Virus record (IMG/VR): IMGVR_UViG_3300042373_000318
Coordinates: 1 to 32,909 of that record
Strand: one strand, 5' to 3'
Source: a virus
DNA length: 32,909 nucleotides
In this document: positions 30,216 to 32,909 of the stretch, in pieces
Numbering within the stretch: the first letter of the stretch is position 1
Layout of the letters: every line of letters begins with the position of its first letter
Program-made: the position numbers and the translations under genes
The notes under the pieces: model-generated
What the model was told of the DNA's origin: nothing
Seen by the model: only the letters and a program-made list of their open reading frames with translations
Databases searched by the model: none

Positions 30216-30238
30216 AGCCTGACTGGATTGGTCAGGCT
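30216..30238 (+). other. Hairpin after the tail fibre gene
   Basis: AGCCTGAC and GTCAGGCT form a perfect 8-bp stem around a 7-base loop, 14 bases after the fibre stop. No T tract follows, so it is not a classical terminator. It might protect the 3' end of the fibre mRNA or separate it from the downstream cassette. Confidence 0.5.
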
Positions 30239-30270
30239 GGACACAACGCCAACTTTAAGGAGAAACCCAA

Positions 30271-30540
30271 ATGGCAATCACGAAAGAAAAAGTAATCGAC
30301 CAAATCACCGTGACTGAGAACGGCATCGTTCTCTATCGTGAGGCAACTCGCATCATGGAAGACGGTGAGCAACTGAGCCAAACCTACCACCGCACAAGCC
30401 TGACACCAGCACAAGACCTCACGGGTGTTCCTGCCAACGTCGTGGCAATCTGCAACGTGGCTTGGACACCTGAAGTCGTTGCGGCGTATCAGGCTCAAGT
30501 AGCGGCTCAGGCGGCAAAGAACGCGCCCTCAGAGGCATAA
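30271..30540 (+). CDS. Hypothetical 89-aa protein after the fibre gene
   Basis: A small protein with an AAGGAG ribosome site. The N-terminal half is strand-like (VIDQITVTENGIVLYREATRIMEDGEQLSQTYHR), and the end is Ala-rich (YQAQVAAQAAKNAPSEA). Small proteins at this place in aquatic phages may be fibre accessories, but I do not recognise a family and the link is positional only. A terminator-like hairpin follows within 15 bases. Confidence 0.7.
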   Translation: MAITKEKVIDQITVTENGIVLYREATRIMEDGEQLSQTYHRTSLTPAQDLTGVPANVVAICNVAWTPEVVAAYQAQVAAQAAKNAPSEA

Positions 30541-30554
30541 TAAAAAGTGGCGAA

Positions 30555-30583
30555 CCGCTGGCCCATAACAGCGGAATTTTTTT
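30555..30583 (+). terminator. Rho-independent terminator
   Basis: CCGCTG (30555-30560) and CAGCGG (30569-30574) form a 6-bp GC-rich stem with an 8-base loop, followed by AA and seven T residues (30577-30583). The next gene's AGGAG ribosome site starts right after the T tract, so termination here may control expression of the lysis-side cassette. Confidence 0.75.
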
Positions 30584-30595
30584 AGGAGAATGGCA

Positions 30596-30760
30596 ATGAA
30601 CGAAAAACTGACACTATCAACGCAACTGGTCAACCAGATTCTTGGCTACTTGGGTTCACGCCCATACCAAGAGACTTTCCAAATTATCGAAGCCTTACAG
30701 AAGGAAGCCCAAGCAAGCATGGGTCAGCCTGAGAAGGTCGTTGCTGAACCTGTGAACTAA
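30596..30760 (+). CDS. Hypothetical 54-aa protein
   Basis: The ATG at 30596 has AGGAG seven bases upstream (30584-30588); an in-frame ATG at 30590 is too close to it. The product has helical segments (STQLVNQILGYLGSRPYQETFQIIEALQKEAQAS) and an acidic, Val-rich end (PEKVVAEPVN). No family is recognised. It is the first gene of the dense small-gene chain leading to lysis, directly after a terminator. Confidence 0.7.
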   Translation: MNEKLTLSTQLVNQILGYLGSRPYQETFQIIEALQKEAQASMGQPEKVVAEPVN

Positions 30761-30769
30761 GGGGGAAGC

Positions 30770-30985
30770 ATGGAAGCGGTTCATGAGTTAGCCACCGAGA
30801 CTGACAAGCGTCTAAGCGTCCACGAGGCGATTTGCGCTCAGAGGTACGAGGGTATTCAGGCCCGCTTCGATGATGGTTCCAAGCGCATGACCAAGATTGA
30901 ATATCTTCTTTATGCGGTGATCATTGCGGTGTTGTTTGGACCAGGGGTGGCTGCCGAATTCGTCAAGAAGATACTGGGGCTATGA
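30770..30985 (+). CDS. 71-aa small membrane protein
   Basis: A charged helical N-terminal part (about residues 1-45, HELATETDKRLSVHEAICAQRYEG) is followed by one membrane helix (LLYAVIIAVLFGPGVAAEFV) and a basic KKILGL end. A GGGGGAAG ribosome site lies nearby. It ends with an ATGA overlap on a 30-aa membrane peptide gene. Many phages carry such a coil-plus-membrane-anchor protein near holin genes. It could be a holin or holin regulator, but a specific call is not justified. Confidence 0.7.
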   Translation: MEAVHELATETDKRLSVHEAICAQRYEGIQARFDDGSKRMTKIEYLLYAVIIAVLFGPGVAAEFVKKILGL

Positions 30986-31074
30986 AAGACTGGGCCGTGG
31001 CAATCATTGCTGCGGTCTGCATCACTGCCTTTGTCATTTGGGGCAGTTTTGTCATCATTTTGTTTTGGCCATGA
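30982..31074 (+). CDS. 30-aa single-span membrane peptide
   Basis: The ORF overlaps both neighbours by ATGA. The peptide is a short charged start (MKDW) and one hydrophobic helix (AVAIIAAVCITAFVIWGSFV), ending in FWP. Coupling and composition support expression despite its size. Its function is unknown; it could modulate a holin. Confidence 0.6.
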   Translation: MKDWAVAIIAAVCITAFVIWGSFVIILFWP

Positions 31075-31196
31075 TTTATGCTCTGGTGCTATTAGCAGCT
31101 GCTGCCGAATATAGATGCACCAGGTGGACATGGACCGGTGATGTTTACAATCGGAGGGTTGTTTGCCTTGAGTGGAAAAAGGTAGAAAAGAAATGA
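31071..31196 (+). CDS. 41-aa small protein with hydrophobic N-terminus
   Basis: The product has a short hydrophobic start (MIYALVLLAAAAEY), then a Trp/Cys/Arg segment (CTRWTWTGDVYNRRVVCLEWKK) with two Cys residues that could form a disulfide if it is exported. It overlaps both neighbours (ATGA at each end). No family is assigned. The signal-like start suggests a periplasmic or membrane role in lysis or superinfection control. Confidence 0.6.
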   Translation: MIYALVLLAAAAEYRCTRWTWTGDVYNRRVVCLEWKKVEKK

Positions 31197-31696
31197 TTCC
31201 CATCGATCCTCTAACAGCCCTAGCAGGGATACAAAGCGCCATCAGCATGGTGAAGAAGGCCGCTGGCGTGGCCCAAGACCTTGGCTCACTCGCGCCAATG
31301 ATTGGCAAACTTTTCGATGCCAAGTCAACTGCCACAAAAGCCATGCTTCAAGCCAAGCAGTCTGGCAAGGGTTCCAACATGGGAACGGCCTTGCAGATCG
31401 AGATGGTTTTGGAGGAAGCACGAGCTTTTGAAGAATCGCTAAAACTCCTGTTTATGCAATCTGGCAAGATTGACGTGTGGCAGAAGATTAAAGCCCGTCA
31501 AGCAGAGATGGACTTGGCAGATGCCAAAGAAATAAGCGCATTAAAGAAGGCAGAGAAAGAAGCCAAACAAAAAGAGCAAGAAATGAATGAGCTGGCCATG
31601 ATCATTGGCGGTGTGGCTTTTGTTCTGTTTTTGGTGTTTGTCGGTGTGAATGAGCTGATGACATTCTGCGAGACAACTAGAAGGTGTGGTCGGTGA
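31193..31696 (+). CDS. 167-aa coiled-coil protein with C-terminal membrane anchor
   Basis: The start at 31193 (ATGA overlap) is preferred over an upstream in-frame ATG at 31172. The protein has an Ala/Gly-rich helical N-terminal part (LTALAGIQSAISMVKKAAGV), a charged coiled coil (about 95-133, DLADAKEISALKKAEKEAKQKEQEM), a membrane helix (LAMIIGGVAFVLFLVFVGV) and a basic Cys-containing end. It may be a virion or lysis-associated membrane protein. Not assigned to a named family. Confidence 0.68.
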   Translation: MIPIDPLTALAGIQSAISMVKKAAGVAQDLGSLAPMIGKLFDAKSTATKAMLQAKQSGKGSNMGTALQIEMVLEEARAFEESLKLLFMQSGKIDVWQKIKARQAEMDLADAKEISALKKAEKEAKQKEQEMNELAMIIGGVAFVLFLVFVGVNELMTFCETTRRCGR

Positions 31697-31848
31697 ATGA
31701 GTACCAGAAGACCTTTGACCTATGCCTCAAGATATTCGTTTACGGGTGTGTGGCTTTATGGTTTCTTGGTCTGCTCAAATTTTTGCCGGATGACTTGTCG
31801 GACCGGATCGTCAATTTACTGCTGGGTAGAATAGGACTAGGCAAATGA
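31693..31848 (+). CDS. 51-aa single-span membrane protein (GTG start)
   Basis: The frame starts at a GTG that overlaps the upstream stop (GTGA) and has AAGG about nine bases before it. It contains one membrane helix (KIFVYGCVALWFLGLLKFL) and an amphipathic end (DDLSDRIVNLLLGRIGLGK). Its stop overlaps the lipoprotein gene start (ATGA). The unusual start and gapless coupling suggest strict translational control. Function unknown; holin-like is possible. Confidence 0.6.
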   Translation: MNEYQKTFDLCLKIFVYGCVALWFLGLLKFLPDDLSDRIVNLLLGRIGLGK

Positions 31849-32048
31849 GATATCTACTGCTTCTTTTACTGCTCACTGGCTGTGACGAAAAATATCGCTA
31901 TAAGTGCCAGAACCCTGACAATTTTCACGCAACTGAGTGCCAGAAGCCTCGCTGTATGTTTACCCAGACTTGCCCAGAATACTTGGTAGCACCAATCTTG
32001 GAGAAAAAGGTCAATGATGTCCAACCACAAGAGGAAGTCAAAAAATGA
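31845..32048 (+). CDS. 67-aa Cys-rich lipoprotein
   Basis: A hydrophobic signal (YLLLLLLLTGC) ends in a lipobox whose Cys13 would be lipidated. The mature part carries four more Cys residues (KYKCQNP, TECQKPRC, QTCPEY), probably forming disulfides in the periplasm, and a Lys/Glu-rich tail. It may be a superinfection-exclusion or envelope-binding lipoprotein. It is separate from the Rz1-like o-spanin, so this phage encodes two lipoproteins. ATGA overlaps join it to both neighbours. Confidence 0.72.
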   Translation: MRYLLLLLLLTGCDEKYRYKCQNPDNFHATECQKPRCMFTQTCPEYLVAPILEKKVNDVQPQEEVKK

Positions 32049-32581
32049 AACTTTCTGAAGTTAAAAGCACAGAGGAAACTATTGAACTTATAAAAGTTTA
32101 TGCGTGGCTTTTTGCAGTGGTTGTTGTCATGCTTGTCTTTGGCTTCACAGTGTTTTCAATGCTCTATTCTGTCATTTTCATAACACAGCCAATCAAAACT
32201 ATGGCGCCAATAGACAGTGCTTTTACCAAGCTCTTGAACGACGTTGTGCTTTTATTGGTTGGAAGCATTAGCACATTGATCGGAATGTTTACCATTAACA
32301 AAGGTGCTAAATCGTTTGCTGAGAGAATGAATCCAACGCCACCCATGGGCCAGTGTGTGGGCCAGCAATACGGCCAGCAATACGGCTATAGCAACAATCA
32401 CGGCTTTAAATCAAACACTCACAATATTCCTGGTCAAGCCTTTGGTGCAATGCCTGTTTGGCAAAACCCAGAGCTAGATGAGTCTTGGACCCCTGGTCCA
32501 CCACCAGACACTCCACCGGACCATCTTGAGGATGACCATGAGCGCGAACAGCTGGCACAGGCAAGAAAAGAGGCTGAATAA
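32045..32581 (+). CDS. 178-aa two-span membrane protein, candidate holin
   Basis: Two membrane helices (about residues 19-47 with VYAWLFAVVVVMLVFGFTVF, and about 63-86 with LNDVVLLLVGSISTLIGMF) are followed by a Gln/Gly/Tyr-rich linker with a tandem GQQY repeat, a Pro-rich motif and a charged end (EREQLAQARKEAE). It directly precedes the spanin and endolysin genes, so it is the best holin candidate. The about 90-residue soluble tail is long for a holin. The tail is duplicated, in diverged form, at the left window end. Confidence 0.68.
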   Translation: MKLSEVKSTEETIELIKVYAWLFAVVVVMLVFGFTVFSMLYSVIFITQPIKTMAPIDSAFTKLLNDVVLLLVGSISTLIGMFTINKGAKSFAERMNPTPPMGQCVGQQYGQQYGYSNNHGFKSNTHNIPGQAFGAMPVWQNPELDESWTPGPPPDTPPDHLEDDHEREQLAQARKEAE

Positions 32582-32909
32582 TGTTTGGCATACCACTACC
32601 CTATATCGCCCTGGCAATCGGCATTGCCTTGTTTGGCTCTTACCGAGGTGGCTATCACTTTGGATGGGAAGACAGAGACAATGACATGAAACTGGCCATT
32701 GCCCAAAAGAATGATGAAGCCAGAGCCAAAGAGAAAGAGCTTGGCGAGAAACTGCAAGATCAGGAAACGAAACTCAGAAAGGCCCAAGATGATGTCAAGA
32801 AAAAGCAGTCTGCTATGCATGAGCTTGCTCGCACTGGTCGGCTGCGCCTCCCAGCCCCAAGTTGTCCACAAGCCAATGCAAGTGCCACCATTAGCATTGG
32901 AAATCCACA
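32581..32909 (+). CDS. Rz: Second partial copy of the Rz-like i-spanin (3' cut by window end)
   Basis: The first about 109 codons of the i-spanin appear again, matching 243-571. The start overlaps the holin-like gene's stop (TAATG). The membrane segment and coiled coil are present; the C-terminal part is cut off by the window end. If the genome is circular this is the same gene as 243-719 seen from a second strain. Confidence 0.85.
   Translation, partial: MFGIPLPYIALAIGIALFGSYRGGYHFGWEDRDNDMKLAIAQKNDEARAKEKELGEKLQDQETKLRKAQDDVKKKQSAMHELARTGRLRLPAPSCPQANASATISIGNP
32789..32909 (+). CDS. Rz1: Second partial copy of the nested Rz1-like lipoprotein
   Basis: The nested +1 frame is repeated with an identical start, ribosome site and lipobox; the equivalent start in the left copy is 451. 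The frame is cut off by the window end after about 40 codons. Confidence 0.75.
   Translation, partial: MMSRKSSLLCMSLLALVGCASQPQVVHKPMQVPPLALEIH

Larger units (their letters stand above)
32339..32909. repeat. Right copy of the contig-end overlap
   Basis: This copy matches the first 571 bases of the window. From 32677 to the end (32909) the match to 339-571 is exact. Differences rise toward 32339, including a 12-base tandem (GGCCAGCAATAC twice) that is absent from the left copy. Confidence 0.9.

Noticed and set aside
30216-30238. Rho-independent terminator after the fibre
   Set aside because: The stem is perfect but no T tract follows; recorded as a hairpin only.

Overview
The window is almost an entire genome of a small, short-tailed (podovirus-type) tailed phage. 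Its two ends overlap. Positions 339-571 are repeated exactly at 32677-32909, and the flanking 1-338 has a more diverged copy at about 32339-32676. The simplest reading is a circular or circularly permuted unit of about 32.3 kb that was not closed because co-existing strains differ at the join. The host is not shown by the sequence. Moderate GC, Shine-Dalgarno starts, sigma70-like promoters and a GH19 endolysin with Rz/Rz1 spanins point to a Gram-negative bacterium; a freshwater betaproteobacterium is my guess only. No RNA polymerase or DNA polymerase gene is visible, so the phage should rely on host transcription and replication enzymes.

Layout. 1-1305 (+): lysis genes (end of a holin-like protein, Rz spanin with Rz1 nested in it, GH19 endolysin). 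1306-4723 (-): leftward early operon with a RecT-family annealase, a YqaJ-type exonuclease, several tiny ORFs and a small serine recombinase. 4724-4897: divergent control region with a TATAAT promoter and palindromic candidate operators. 4898-7242 (+): rightward early operon with a ribbon-helix-helix regulator, RusA resolvase, small proteins and a winged-helix initiator whose gene contains an iteron-like candidate origin. 7243-7598: weakly coding or regulatory stretch. 7599-8441: small protein with an SSB-like tail, terminase small subunit, 51-aa ORF. 8428-15080: terminase large subunit, acetyltransferase-like protein, two Ala-rich coiled-coil proteins, portal, scaffold. 15102-15315: terminator, promoter and structured leader. 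15316-30202: capsid, decoration-like, tail tube A/B-like, internal virion proteins and tail fibre. 30271-32909: chain of overlapping small, mostly membrane-associated genes running into the lysis genes.

How it fits together. The structural genes follow the T7-like virion plan (portal, scaffold, capsid, two tubular proteins, three or four internal/ejection proteins, fibre with a T7-type N-terminus), with module features like those of BPP-1-type podoviruses. The early region is instead lambda-like: divergent operons from one control region, an O-like initiator with the origin inside its gene, and an exonuclease/annealase/RusA recombination set. The most unusual points are the RHH/serine-recombinase divergent switch in place of a CI/Cro and tyrosine-integrase arrangement, the in-gene origin, a 56-aa ORF overprinted on the end of an internal virion gene, and an 83-aa protein ending in an SSB-type acidic tip.
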